64,000 nt of DNA from CALXVA01 sp944393025 (GTDB lineage Bacteria; Bacillota; Clostridia; TANB77; CAG-508): the NCBI GenBank assembly GCA_963931445.1, contig OZ007016.1:248001-312000 (forward strand), written 5' to 3'. Within the stretch, counting starts at the first letter, position 1, and each line of letters starts with the position of its first letter. Made by a program: the position numbers and the translations under genes. Below, piece after piece: positions 25,783-34,351 of the stretch. Under the pieces are notes generated by a model. It searched no databases and had not been told where the DNA came from. It was given only the letters and a program-made list of their open reading frames with translations.

Positions 25783-27675
25783 ATGAAAAAGTTTAAAAAA
25801 ATAGTATTGTTTTTATTTGTTTTTATAATATGCACACTAATATCTAAAAATCTATTAATTGAAGTTAAAGCAGAAGATTACAGTAATTTATATTTAAATA
25901 AATTAGAGTTTTATGTTGAAATAAATTCAGATGGAAGTATGGATGTAACAGAAACATGGAATATAGATATTAGAAATACTAATACACTATATAAAACATT
26001 TGAAATTGATAGTAAAAAATATTCATCAATAGAAAATGTTTTAGTCAAAGATGTAACAGCAAATATGGAATTAACACATATAAATCAAGAGATGTATCAT
26101 GTTACAAAAAATTGCTATTATGGATTAAAAAATTCTAAAGGTGATTTTGAAATAGCATGGGGTGTTGGATTAGATAATAGCCATGATATTAGAACTTATG
26201 AAATTTCATATACTGTAAAAGATGTAATAGGAAAATATAATGATTATTCTGAATTATATTGGCAATTTGTAGGAAAGGATTTTGAAATAGATGCAGAAAA
26301 AATAACTGGGGCTATAAAACTTCCTGAAAAAGCGAAAAATACTGAAGAAATAAAGGTATGGGGACATACAGAAGATCTTAATGGAGAAATATATGTTACA
26401 GATAAAGATGAAATAAAGTTTCAGTTAAATAATTTTAATTCTGGAAGATATGTAGAAGTAAGAGCTTTGTTTCCAAGTGATATGATAATAAGTACATCTA
26501 GAACATATAATGAAAATAGGTATGATGATGTATTAAAAGAAGAAGCAAAATGGGCAAAACAAGCAAATTTAAGAAGAAAATGGCAAGAAATAGAAGAAGA
26601 GGTTATATTAACTTTTGTTATATTTGTAGTAATAGCTTTATGTATAATTTTTATAGAAAAAGCGGTTAAATATGGAAAACAATTAGGTGGAATAAATAAA
26701 TATAAACCAGAACAAAAATTAGAGTATTTTAGAGAGTTACCAGAAAATGATGTAACACCAGGTGAAGCTTTATATATACTAAAAGAACCATATAATACAT
26801 TTTCAAGTTATTTTGGAAAAATATTTTCGGCAACACTTTTAAATTTAAAATTAAAGGAATATATAGATTTAAGAGTAGAGAAAACAGAGAAAAGCAAAGA
26901 AAAAATATATATAAATAAACTAAAAAATCCAGATAATAATTTAAAAGGAGATGAAAAAAGAATACTAGAATTTCTATATAAAGCATATAATAAAAAAACA
27001 GAAATAGAAATAAAAGATTTAGAAAAGTATATAGAAAAACATCCTGCAGGAGTGGAAAGTTTAATAAAAGGTTGCGAAAAAAATATTGAAAATCAATTGC
27101 AGACTAATGGAATATTAGATAAAAAACAAAAGGAAGAATTCTCTAAATATGCTAATTTAGCAACACTATACTATATATTTACAATTATATTACTATTTTG
27201 GGCTTTCCCATTATCAATAATATTATTAATAAATGGAATTATATGTTCTAAAATAAAGAAAAATGTTAATGTATTAACGCAAAAAGGTGTTAATAGCAAA
27301 GAAAAATGGAAAGGTTTAAAAAATTATATGGAAAAATTTTCATTATTAGATGAAAAGGAAATTCCAGCAATAGAAGTTTGGGAAAAATATTTAGTATATG
27401 CAACAGTATTTGGAATATCTAATAAAGTTTTAAAACAATTAAAAACAGTATATCCAGATATAGATAAAATAGATGCTATAAATACTTCTACATATATGTA
27501 TTTTATGTATCATAGCAATTTTGGAACAAGTTTTACAAGCTCAATAAATTCATCTATTTCAAGTTCGTATTCATCAGCAACTGGTGGAGGCGGAGGATTC
27601 TCTGGAGGCGGTGGAGGAGGCCGGCGGCCGGAGGTGGAGGAGGCGGAAGATAGCCTCAAAACCTTACATAGATAA
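25783..27675 (+). CDS. DUF2207 membrane protein, with two CGG-linked +1 frame breaks in the glycine tail
   Basis: This protein of about 630 residues has a signal peptide, a DUF2207 extracytoplasmic domain (YLNKLEFYVEINSDGSMDVTE at the start), a transmembrane helix near 280 (LTFVIFVVIALCIIFIE), a cytoplasmic region and a second hydrophobic pair near 470. DUF2207 proteins usually end in a glycine-rich tail. Here the tail starts as expected (GGGGGFSGGGGGG) and then meets CGG at 27622, after which the plain frame reads RRPEVEEAEDSLKTLHR and stops at 27675. Skipping C at 27622 and again at the CGG at 27629 restores an uninterrupted poly-Gly tail ending at TAG 27653. The function is unknown. Confidence 0.85.
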   Translation: MKKFKKIVLFLFVFIICTLISKNLLIEVKAEDYSNLYLNKLEFYVEINSDGSMDVTETWNIDIRNTNTLYKTFEIDSKKYSSIENVLVKDVTANMELTHINQEMYHVTKNCYYGLKNSKGDFEIAWGVGLDNSHDIRTYEISYTVKDVIGKYNDYSELYWQFVGKDFEIDAEKITGAIKLPEKAKNTEEIKVWGHTEDLNGEIYVTDKDEIKFQLNNFNSGRYVEVRALFPSDMIISTSRTYNENRYDDVLKEEAKWAKQANLRRKWQEIEEEVILTFVIFVVIALCIIFIEKAVKYGKQLGGINKYKPEQKLEYFRELPENDVTPGEALYILKEPYNTFSSYFGKIFSATLLNLKLKEYIDLRVEKTEKSKEKIYINKLKNPDNNLKGDEKRILEFLYKAYNKKTEIEIKDLEKYIEKHPAGVESLIKGCEKNIENQLQTNGILDKKQKEEFSKYANLATLYYIFTIILLFWAFPLSIILLINGIICSKIKKNVNVLTQKGVNSKEKWKGLKNYMEKFSLLDEKEIPAIEVWEKYLVYATVFGISNKVLKQLKTVYPDIDKIDAINTSTYMYFMYHSNFGTSFTSSINSSISSSYSSATGGGGGFSGGGGGGRRPEVEEAEDSLKTLHR

Positions 27676-27697
27676 ATATTAGAAAAAGGAGTTAAAA

Positions 27698-28321
27698 ATG
27701 AAGGAGAAATTACAAATATTCTGCCATAGTAGTATAAAAATAATAGGAGATAAAATAATATATTTTGATCCATTTAACATTAAAAAAAATTTTAATGATG
27801 CAGATTATATATTTTGTACACATTCTCATTATGATCACTTTTCACCAGAAGATATAAATAAAGTAAAAAACACCAATACAAAATTAATAGTAACAAAAGA
27901 TATTATAGAAAGTGCTACAAAATTAATTAGCAAAAATAATATTATTTCAGTTCGACCAAATGAAGAATATAAAATAGACAATTTAGTAATTAAAACAGTT
28001 CCTGCATACAATAAAGTAAAAAAATTTCATCCTAAAGAAAATAACTGGGTTGGATATATTGTGGAAATTAATGGTCAAAAATACTATATAGCTGGAGATA
28101 CAGATAATATAGAAGAATTGCATAATATAAAATGTGATGTAGCATTTTTACCAGTTGGAGGCACATATACAATGGATTATAAAGAAGCATCAGAGTTAGC
28201 TAATGTAATAAATGCTAAATTGGTTATACCAACACATTATGGAGAAATAGTAGGAGATAAAGATGATGGAATAAAATTTGCAAATTTAGTAAAAAACAAA
28301 GAAACCCAAATATTAATTTAG
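27698..28321 (+). CDS. MBL-fold metal-dependent hydrolase, UlaG-like
   Basis: This 207-residue protein has the metallo-beta-lactamase HxHxDH motif (THSHYDHF) near residue 47, a later GDTDNIEELH with the bridging Asp, and a final THYGE His. The short length, the early motif and the opening strand pattern (HSSIKIIGDKIIYFDPF) match the L-ascorbate-6-phosphate lactonase-like (UlaG) hydrolases, many of which act on unknown phosphoesters or lactones. The gene has an AAAAAGGAG site and no obvious pathway neighbours. Confidence 0.85.
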   Translation: MKEKLQIFCHSSIKIIGDKIIYFDPFNIKKNFNDADYIFCTHSHYDHFSPEDINKVKNTNTKLIVTKDIIESATKLISKNNIISVRPNEEYKIDNLVIKTVPAYNKVKKFHPKENNWVGYIVEINGQKYYIAGDTDNIEELHNIKCDVAFLPVGGTYTMDYKEASELANVINAKLVIPTHYGEIVGDKDDGIKFANLVKNKETQILI

Positions 28322-28367
28322 AAAAAATATGGATGTGTTTATATATAATAAATACATCCATGTTTTG

Positions 28368-29000
28368 CTATTCATACAATAATATAATTCTATTTCCAAT
28401 TTTATCAACCATTTTATCTTCTTTTAAAAGTTTTAATTCTCTCATCATAGCACTTCTATCTACACTTAAATAATCAGCTAAATCTGTTAAAGACAAAGGA
28501 AGTTCAAATGTTTTTGAAAGTTTTCTAGTAGATATAAGAGAAAAATACATTAATAATTTATCGCGAGTGGTTCTTTGTGTTAAAAGTTCAATTCTAGTAT
28601 TTAGTTCAGTAATTTTATTTAATATTAGTTCAGGTAAGTGTTCAGATAAAGTAGAGTGAAATTCACATTTTTTAGTACATGGTTCTTTTAATTGATCATA
28701 AATATAAAATAGAACAGTACATTTAGTTTTAGCTTCAACCAATAATTCATTGTTTATTGTAACTTTATAAAAAACTTCTCCAAATAATGCGTTTTTAGAA
28801 AGATGTTCAACTATAGTCCTATTACCATTTAAATCATACCTTACTAAATCAGCGTTACCTTTTAATAATATACATAACTGATTTCTTTTTTGAATATATG
28901 TAGTAATTACCTGACCTTTGGAAAAGGTCTTTTTTTGTACTTTATTACAATTACAAGAAAAATTGTAATAAAAGTTTTCAATATTAAAATCGCTACTCAT
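28368..29000 (-). CDS. Crp/Fnr-family transcriptional regulator
   Basis: This 210-residue protein has an N-terminal cyclic-nucleotide-binding-like beta roll (FSKGQVITTYIQKRNQLCILLKG, LSKNALFGEVFY) and a C-terminal winged HTH (SLTDLADYLSVDRSAMMRELKLLKEDKMV). It lacks the Arg-Ser pair needed for cAMP but has clustered cysteines near the N-terminus (SCNC, residues 16-18) and at the end of the sensor domain (CTKKC), which could hold an Fe-S cluster or sense redox as in FNR. It is divergent from the NrdD-like gene, and both nrdD promoters carry the same CRP-like inverted repeat, so I infer that it controls anaerobic dNTP synthesis. Confidence 0.85.
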   Translation of the reverse strand: MSSDFNIENFYYNFSCNCNKVQKKTFSKGQVITTYIQKRNQLCILLKGNADLVRYDLNGNRTIVEHLSKNALFGEVFYKVTINNELLVEAKTKCTVLFYIYDQLKEPCTKKCEFHSTLSEHLPELILNKITELNTRIELLTQRTTRDKLLMYFSLISTRKLSKTFELPLSLTDLADYLSVDRSAMMRELKLLKEDKMVDKIGNRIILLYE

Positions 29001-29150
29001 AAATTAGTGTCACCTCTATATCTACATAAAACAATTATAATGGAAACAAGCTACAAAATCAATAAAATAAAGGAAAAATCATAAAGAAAAATAAAAACAT
29101 AATATTTTTTAAAAAAAATCTTAGAGTTTCTAGACTTTTAATTTTACCTA

Positions 29151-29197
29151 TCATAATATGTAGCTTATGCAACAGAAAAAAAGAAAAAATATATAAT
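29151..29197 (+). promoter_or_regulatory. CRP/FNR-like site and promoter of the NrdD-like gene
   Basis: TGTAGCTTATGCAACA (29159-29174) is an inverted repeat (TGTnGC-N4-GCnACA) that ends shortly before a TATAAT at 29192-29197. The surrounding TCATAATATGT and CAGAAA are also shared with the promoter at 31329. The centre lies about 37 bases before the likely transcript start, near the position used for class II activation. Confidence 0.65.
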
Positions 29198-29233
29198 AAA
29201 ATAATATAAAAAATGTTGTAAAGAAGGAATAAT

Positions 29234-31150
29234 ATGAAAGTAATTAAAAGAGATGGCAGAGCTGTAGATTATGACAGAACTAAAATACAAATAGCAATAG
29301 AAAAAGCAAATAAAGAAGTTACCCAAGAGAATAGAGCAACAGAAAAAGAAATAAAAAGCATAATTACATTTATAGAATCAATGAATAAAAAGAGAATATT
29401 AGTAGAAGACATACAAGACATTATTGAAGAAAAATTGATGGAGTTAAAAAAGTACGAATTAGCTAAAAAATATATTGTATATAGGTATACTAGAGCTTTA
29501 ATAAGAAAACAAAATACTACGGATGAAACAATCTTAGGAATAATAAGGAATGATAATAGTAACGAATATAAAGAAAAAAATAATTTAACTGCAGTTATGC
29601 AAAGAAATTATATAGCAGGAGAAGTATCTAGAGATTTAACTAGAAGATTATTATTACCAGAGAAAATAGCAAAAGCAGATGAAGAAGGTATACTTCATTT
29701 TCACAACTCAAAATATTTTGTTCATCCTATGATAAATAGTTGTTTAGTAAATATAGAAGATATGTTAGACAATGGAACAGTAATTAATGGAGTAAAAATA
29801 GAACAACCAAAGAGTTTTTTAGTAGCATGTATATTAATAACTCAGATTATTACTGTATTATCTGGTAATCAGTATGGTGGTCAATCAATAGATATAAGTC
29901 ATTTAGGTAAATACTTAAAAAAAAGTTATGAAAAGTTTACATTACAAATAGAAAAAGAATATAAAGGAAAATTGTCAGAAGAATATATTAAAGATTTAGT
30001 AGGAAAAAGAGTTAAATCAGAACTAGAGTCCGGGATACAGATAATACAATATCAAATTAATGTATTAGAAACAATGCAAGATAAAAAACAATTAATAACT
30101 TTATTTCTATATTTAAAAGAAAATGATGAATATGAAAAAGAAAATGCAATGATTATCGAAGAAATATTAAAACAAAGATATAATGGATTAAAAAATGAGA
30201 AGGAAGAAAATATAAGTCCAAAATTTCCCAATTTAGTATATGTATTAGATGATAATAATTGTTTACAAGGTGGAAAATATGATTATTTAACTAAACTTGC
30301 AATTAAATGTTCTATAAAAAGAGGAACACCAAATTATATATCTGCAAAAAAAATGAAGGAAAATTATAAAGGAAATGTATTTAGTCCATTAGATGAATCA
30401 AATTTTATGAATCCAATAAAAAATGAAAAAGGGGATTATATATTTGAAGGAAGATTTAATCAAGGAATTGTAAGTATTAATTTACCACAAATAGCATTAA
30501 TAGCAGAAAAAGATGAAAAAAGATTTTGGAATATTCTAGATGAAAGATTAGATTTATGTTTTGAAGCCTTAATGTGTAAACACTATTCTTTAATAGGGAT
30601 AAAACCTAATATAAGTCCTTTACATTGGGAATATGGTGCAATATCAAGATTATCCAAAGAAGATAAAATTGATAAATTATTACTAAATGAATATTCTACA
30701 ATTTCATTGGGATATATAGGATTATACGAAATGACTAAAATAATGATAGGAAAATCGCAACATGAAAAAGAAGGTTATGAATTTGCTATAAAAGTATTGA
30801 AATATTTAAAAGAGACTACAGAAAAATGGAAAAAAGAAACAAATATAGATTTTGTAATATGTGGAGTTAATCAAAAAGAAGTTTTAACTAAGTTTATAAA
30901 TATAGATAAACAAAAATTTGGAACAATTCAAGAAATTACAAATAAAGAACAATATACGCCATCATATTATATAAGTCAAAATGAAGAAATAGATATATAT
31001 GAAAGGCTAAAAACAGAGGAAATATTTCAAAAATATACATTAGGAGGAGCAATTTCATTTGCTAATATAAATAAAGAAGCTACAGAAGAAGACTTAGAAA
31101 ATCTTATAAAATTTATATACAACAATATTCAATATATTAAATTATTATAA
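29234..31150 (+). CDS. NrdD-like protein lacking the catalytic Cys and the glycyl-radical domain
   Basis: This 638-residue protein has an N-terminal ATP-cone (KRDGRAVDYDRTKIQIAIEKA) and the NrdD body: HFHNSKYFVHPMINSCLVNIEDML retains the Cys of the active-site NC pair, and GRFNQGIVSINLPQIAL matches class III reductases. Where active enzymes read MGCRSFL this one has LDESNFM (residues 386-392), so the thiyl-radical Cys is Glu. It also ends at IQYIKLL, before the CxxC..CxxC zinc site and the RxxGY glycyl-radical loop. It cannot perform the reaction as known and is probably a regulatory or scaffold pseudoenzyme. The frame is intact, so it is not a simple pseudogene. It is followed by active nrdD and nrdG. 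Confidence 0.85.
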   Translation: MKVIKRDGRAVDYDRTKIQIAIEKANKEVTQENRATEKEIKSIITFIESMNKKRILVEDIQDIIEEKLMELKKYELAKKYIVYRYTRALIRKQNTTDETILGIIRNDNSNEYKEKNNLTAVMQRNYIAGEVSRDLTRRLLLPEKIAKADEEGILHFHNSKYFVHPMINSCLVNIEDMLDNGTVINGVKIEQPKSFLVACILITQIITVLSGNQYGGQSIDISHLGKYLKKSYEKFTLQIEKEYKGKLSEEYIKDLVGKRVKSELESGIQIIQYQINVLETMQDKKQLITLFLYLKENDEYEKENAMIIEEILKQRYNGLKNEKEENISPKFPNLVYVLDDNNCLQGGKYDYLTKLAIKCSIKRGTPNYISAKKMKENYKGNVFSPLDESNFMNPIKNEKGDYIFEGRFNQGIVSINLPQIALIAEKDEKRFWNILDERLDLCFEALMCKHYSLIGIKPNISPLHWEYGAISRLSKEDKIDKLLLNEYSTISLGYIGLYEMTKIMIGKSQHEKEGYEFAIKVLKYLKETTEKWKKETNIDFVICGVNQKEVLTKFINIDKQKFGTIQEITNKEQYTPSYYISQNEEIDIYERLKTEEIFQKYTLGGAISFANINKEATEEDLENLIKFIYNNIQYIKLL

Positions 31151-31328
31151 AAATAATTAATATATAATTAGTTTCAAAATAAATAAATTACATAAAATAA
31201 AATTTAGGGAAACAAGCCTCAAAGCCTATAAAAGAAAGTAAAAATATTGTAACAAAAATGTAATATTTAAATTGATGCTTTTGTAAAACAACTGACTCTA
31301 ATGCAAAAAAAGTCGAAAAAATTTTTTT

Positions 31329-31378
31329 TCATAATATGTGACTTTTGCAACAGAAATAGAAAGAAAAAGAGATATAAT
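31329..31378 (+). promoter_or_regulatory. CRP/FNR-like site and promoter of nrdD
   Basis: TGTGACTTTTGCAACA (31337-31352) lies within TCATAATATGT...CAGAAA, the same block as upstream of the NrdD-like gene, and TATAAT is at 31373-31378. The symmetry centre is about 40 bases before the expected start of transcription. The rest of 31151-31437 is AT-rich without a gene. Confidence 0.65.
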
Positions 31379-31437
31379 ATAACCAAATTAAAAAAGGGGA
31401 AAATAAAAAATATAGCCCAAAGAAAGGAAAAGATAAC

Positions 31438-33738
31438 ATGCAAGTAATAAAAAGAGATGGAAGAGTAGTAGAATTTAATTTAGAAAGAATTGTAAAAGCT
31501 ATAACATTAGCTATGTCACAAACACCAGGAGGTGTAGATATAGATTTAGCAAATAAAATAGCATCAAGTGTACAAAAACAGTTTGAAGATAAAAATCAAG
31601 CAACTGTTTATGAAATACAAGATGCTGTAGAAAAAAAATTAATGGCATCATCAAGAAAAGAAGTAGCTCAAAGCTATATTACATATAGATATAATAGAGA
31701 TGTAGCAAGAAAATCAAGAACTAAAGAAATATTTTTAGATATAATTGGAGCAAAAGCTAATGATATAACAAGAGAAAATGCAAATATGAATGCAGATACA
31801 CCAGCAGGAATGATGATGAAATTTGCATCAGAAACAACAAAACCATTTGTAGATGATTTTCTATTATCTACAGAAGCAAGAGAAGCTTTTAAAGGCGGTT
31901 ATATACATATACATGATAAAGATTATTATCCAACAAAATCATTAACATGCCTTCAACATCCATTAGATAAAATATTAAGAGAAGGTTTTAAAGCAGGACA
32001 TGGTGCATCAAGACCAGCAAAAAGAATAGAAACAGCAAGTATATTAGGTTGTATATCAATGGAAACTGTACAAAATGAAATGCATGGTGGACAAGCAATA
32101 CCAGCATTTGACTACTACTTAGCACCTTATGTAAGAATGACATATAAAGAAGAAATAAATAAAATTGCTGAATTTGTAGAAAAAGACTTATCACACCTTT
32201 TAGATATTGAAATAGAAGATTATATTAAAAAACCAGTAAAAGGTTTACAAGGAGATAAAAAATATGTACAAGAAGCAATAAATAATACTGTAGGAAGAGT
32301 ACATCAATCAATGGAAGCTTTTATACATAATATGAATACAATTCATTCGAGAGGTGGAAACCAAGTTGTATTTAGTTCAATAAATTATGGAACAGATACT
32401 TCAGCAGAAGGAAGATGTATAATAAGAGAAATTCTACTTTCAACAGAAAGAGGAGTAGGAAATAATGAAACACCAATTTTCCCTATACAAATTTGGAAAA
32501 AGAAAAGAGGAGTAAATTATTTACCAGAAGATAGAAACTATGACTTATATAAATTAGCTTGTAGAGTTACAGCAAAAAGATTCTTTCCAAATTTCATAAA
32601 CCTAGATGCTACATTCAACCAAAATGAAAAATGGAATGCAAATGACCCAGAAAGATATAAATATGAATGTGCAACAATGGGATGTAGAACAAGAGTATTT
32701 GAGAATAGACATGGAGAAAAAACTTCAGTAGGAAGAGGAAACTTATCATTTACAACAATTAACTTACCAAGACTTGCAATAGAATCAGCACTAGAAGCTC
32801 AAGAACAATTAGGACTAAAATTTGATTTAGGTAGAGGTTCAGAAGAACATATGACAGCTGCATTTAAAAAAGCAGTGAAAAAAATATTTATGCAAAAACT
32901 AGATAAATATGCGGGAATTGCAGCAAGACAATTATATGATAGATATAGATTCCAATGTACAGCAATAGCTAAACAATTTCCACTTTTGATGTCTGGACTT
33001 TGGGTAGGAAGCGAAAAATTAAAGCCATTTGATGCAGTAGAACCAGTGTTAAAACATGGAACATTAGGAATAGGATTTATAGGCTTAGCAGAATGTTTAA
33101 CAGTACTTACAGGAAAGCACCATGGAGAATCAGAAGAATCACAAAAATTAGGATTAGAAATAATTGGAGAATTAAAAGAGTTAGTATCAGGATTTTCTGA
33201 TAGATATGATTTAAACTATTCTGTACTAGCAACACCAGCAGAAGGATTATCAGGAAGATTTACCAAAATAGATAGAAGAGAATATGGAACAATATTAGGA
33301 GTAACAGATAGAGAATATTATACAAACAGCAATCATGTACCAGTTTGGTATAAATGTACAGCAGAACAAAAAGCTAAAATAGAAGCTCCATATCATGACT
33401 TAACAAGAGGAGGACATATTTTCTATATAGAATTAGATGGAGATGCAACACATAATCCAGAAACAATAGAAGCAGTTGTGGATTTAATGGATAAATATAA
33501 CATGGGCTATGGAAGCGTAAATCATACAAGATCAAGATGTATGCAATGTGGCTTTGAAAATGCAGATGCAAATTTAAAAGTTTGTCCAAAATGTGGAAGC
33601 GAAGAAATAGATACAATTCAAAGAATTACAGGATATTTAGTAGGAACAACTTCTAGATGGAATAGTGCAAAATATGCAGAATTAAAAGATAGAGTAACAC
33701 ATACAGGATTAAATTCAGATGAAATAAAAGGTGCATAA
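31438..33738 (+). CDS. nrdD: Anaerobic (class III) ribonucleoside-triphosphate reductase
   Basis: This 766-residue protein has an N-terminal ATP-cone (KRDGRVVEFNLERIVKAI), GGYIHIHDKDYYPTKSLTC with the first active-site Cys, MGCRTR with the thiyl-radical Cys at residue 416, FTTINLPRLAIE, a C-terminal zinc site (CMQCG...CPKCG) and the glycyl-radical loop RITGYLVG with Gly732. It converts NTPs to dNTPs using a glycyl radical made by NrdG, and works only without oxygen. NrdG follows 43 bases later. The upstream NrdD-like pseudoenzyme belongs to a different subgroup (GRFNQG rather than GRGNLSF), so the two are not a recent duplication. Confidence 0.96.
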   Translation: MQVIKRDGRVVEFNLERIVKAITLAMSQTPGGVDIDLANKIASSVQKQFEDKNQATVYEIQDAVEKKLMASSRKEVAQSYITYRYNRDVARKSRTKEIFLDIIGAKANDITRENANMNADTPAGMMMKFASETTKPFVDDFLLSTEAREAFKGGYIHIHDKDYYPTKSLTCLQHPLDKILREGFKAGHGASRPAKRIETASILGCISMETVQNEMHGGQAIPAFDYYLAPYVRMTYKEEINKIAEFVEKDLSHLLDIEIEDYIKKPVKGLQGDKKYVQEAINNTVGRVHQSMEAFIHNMNTIHSRGGNQVVFSSINYGTDTSAEGRCIIREILLSTERGVGNNETPIFPIQIWKKKRGVNYLPEDRNYDLYKLACRVTAKRFFPNFINLDATFNQNEKWNANDPERYKYECATMGCRTRVFENRHGEKTSVGRGNLSFTTINLPRLAIESALEAQEQLGLKFDLGRGSEEHMTAAFKKAVKKIFMQKLDKYAGIAARQLYDRYRFQCTAIAKQFPLLMSGLWVGSEKLKPFDAVEPVLKHGTLGIGFIGLAECLTVLTGKHHGESEESQKLGLEIIGELKELVSGFSDRYDLNYSVLATPAEGLSGRFTKIDRREYGTILGVTDREYYTNSNHVPVWYKCTAEQKAKIEAPYHDLTRGGHIFYIELDGDATHNPETIEAVVDLMDKYNMGYGSVNHTRSRCMQCGFENADANLKVCPKCGSEEIDTIQRITGYLVGTTSRWNSAKYAELKDRVTHTGLNSDEIKGA

Positions 33739-33781
33739 AACACAACAAAATTTATTCAAATGAAAAGGGGATGCAGAAAAA

Positions 33782-34285
33782 ATGAACATGGCAGGTTTTT
33801 ATGATGAAAGTATATCAAATGGAATAGGTTGGAGAGCAGTATTATTTGTAAGCGGTTGTCCACACAACTGCCCAGGATGTCATAATAAAATAGCTCAAAA
33901 TTATAATTATGGAGAAAAATTTGATAAAGAAAAAATAATTAATAGAATATGCCAAAATTCAATATTAAAAGGAATTACAATTAGTGGAGGAGAGCCACTA
34001 TGTAAAGAAAATATTCCAGAAGTATTAGATTTTATAAAAGAGGTAAAAAAAGTAAGACCAAACTTTAATGTATGGTGTTATACAGGTTATACATTAGAAC
34101 AACTTGAAGCTAGAAATGATGATGTTACAGAAGAAACACTAAAAAATATAGATGTTCTAGTAGATGGAAGATTTGTAGAAGAAAAGAAAAACCCATCATT
34201 AAAATTCAAAGGATCAGAAAATCAAAGAATATTAGATGTACAAGAGTGTTTAAAAGAACATAAAATTGTACAAGTAGCACTATAA
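33782..34285 (+). CDS. nrdG: Anaerobic ribonucleotide reductase activating protein (radical SAM)
   Basis: This 167-residue protein has the NrdG-type radical SAM cluster motif CPHNCPGC (CX3CX2C, Cys26, 30, 33), preceded by GWRAVLFVSG and followed by the SAM-binding ISGGEPL. It uses a 4Fe-4S cluster and S-adenosylmethionine to install the glycyl radical on NrdD. Its size is standard. It follows nrdD in one transcript that ends at the hairpin 34297-34347. Confidence 0.95.
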   Translation: MNMAGFYDESISNGIGWRAVLFVSGCPHNCPGCHNKIAQNYNYGEKFDKEKIINRICQNSILKGITISGGEPLCKENIPEVLDFIKEVKKVRPNFNVWCYTGYTLEQLEARNDDVTEETLKNIDVLVDGRFVEEKKNPSLKFKGSENQRILDVQECLKEHKIVQVAL

Positions 34286-34296
34286 TTATTGTATAG

Positions 34297-34347
34297 AAAA
34301 AAGTGTAAATTAGAGATAGCCAAAATATTTCTAATTTACACTTTTTT
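34297..34347. terminator. Bidirectional terminator after nrdG
   Basis: A stem of more than 20 bp, starting AAAAAAGTGTAAATTAGA (34297-34314) and closing TCTAATTTACACTTTTTT (about 34330-34347), separates nrdG from the convergent dGTPase gene. Confidence 0.85.
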
Positions 34348-34351
34348 TTCA

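Noticed and set aside
31151..31437. A cobalamin or other riboswitch upstream of nrdD
   Set aside because: No recognisable conserved core. The only clear signal is the CRP-like repeat and promoter.
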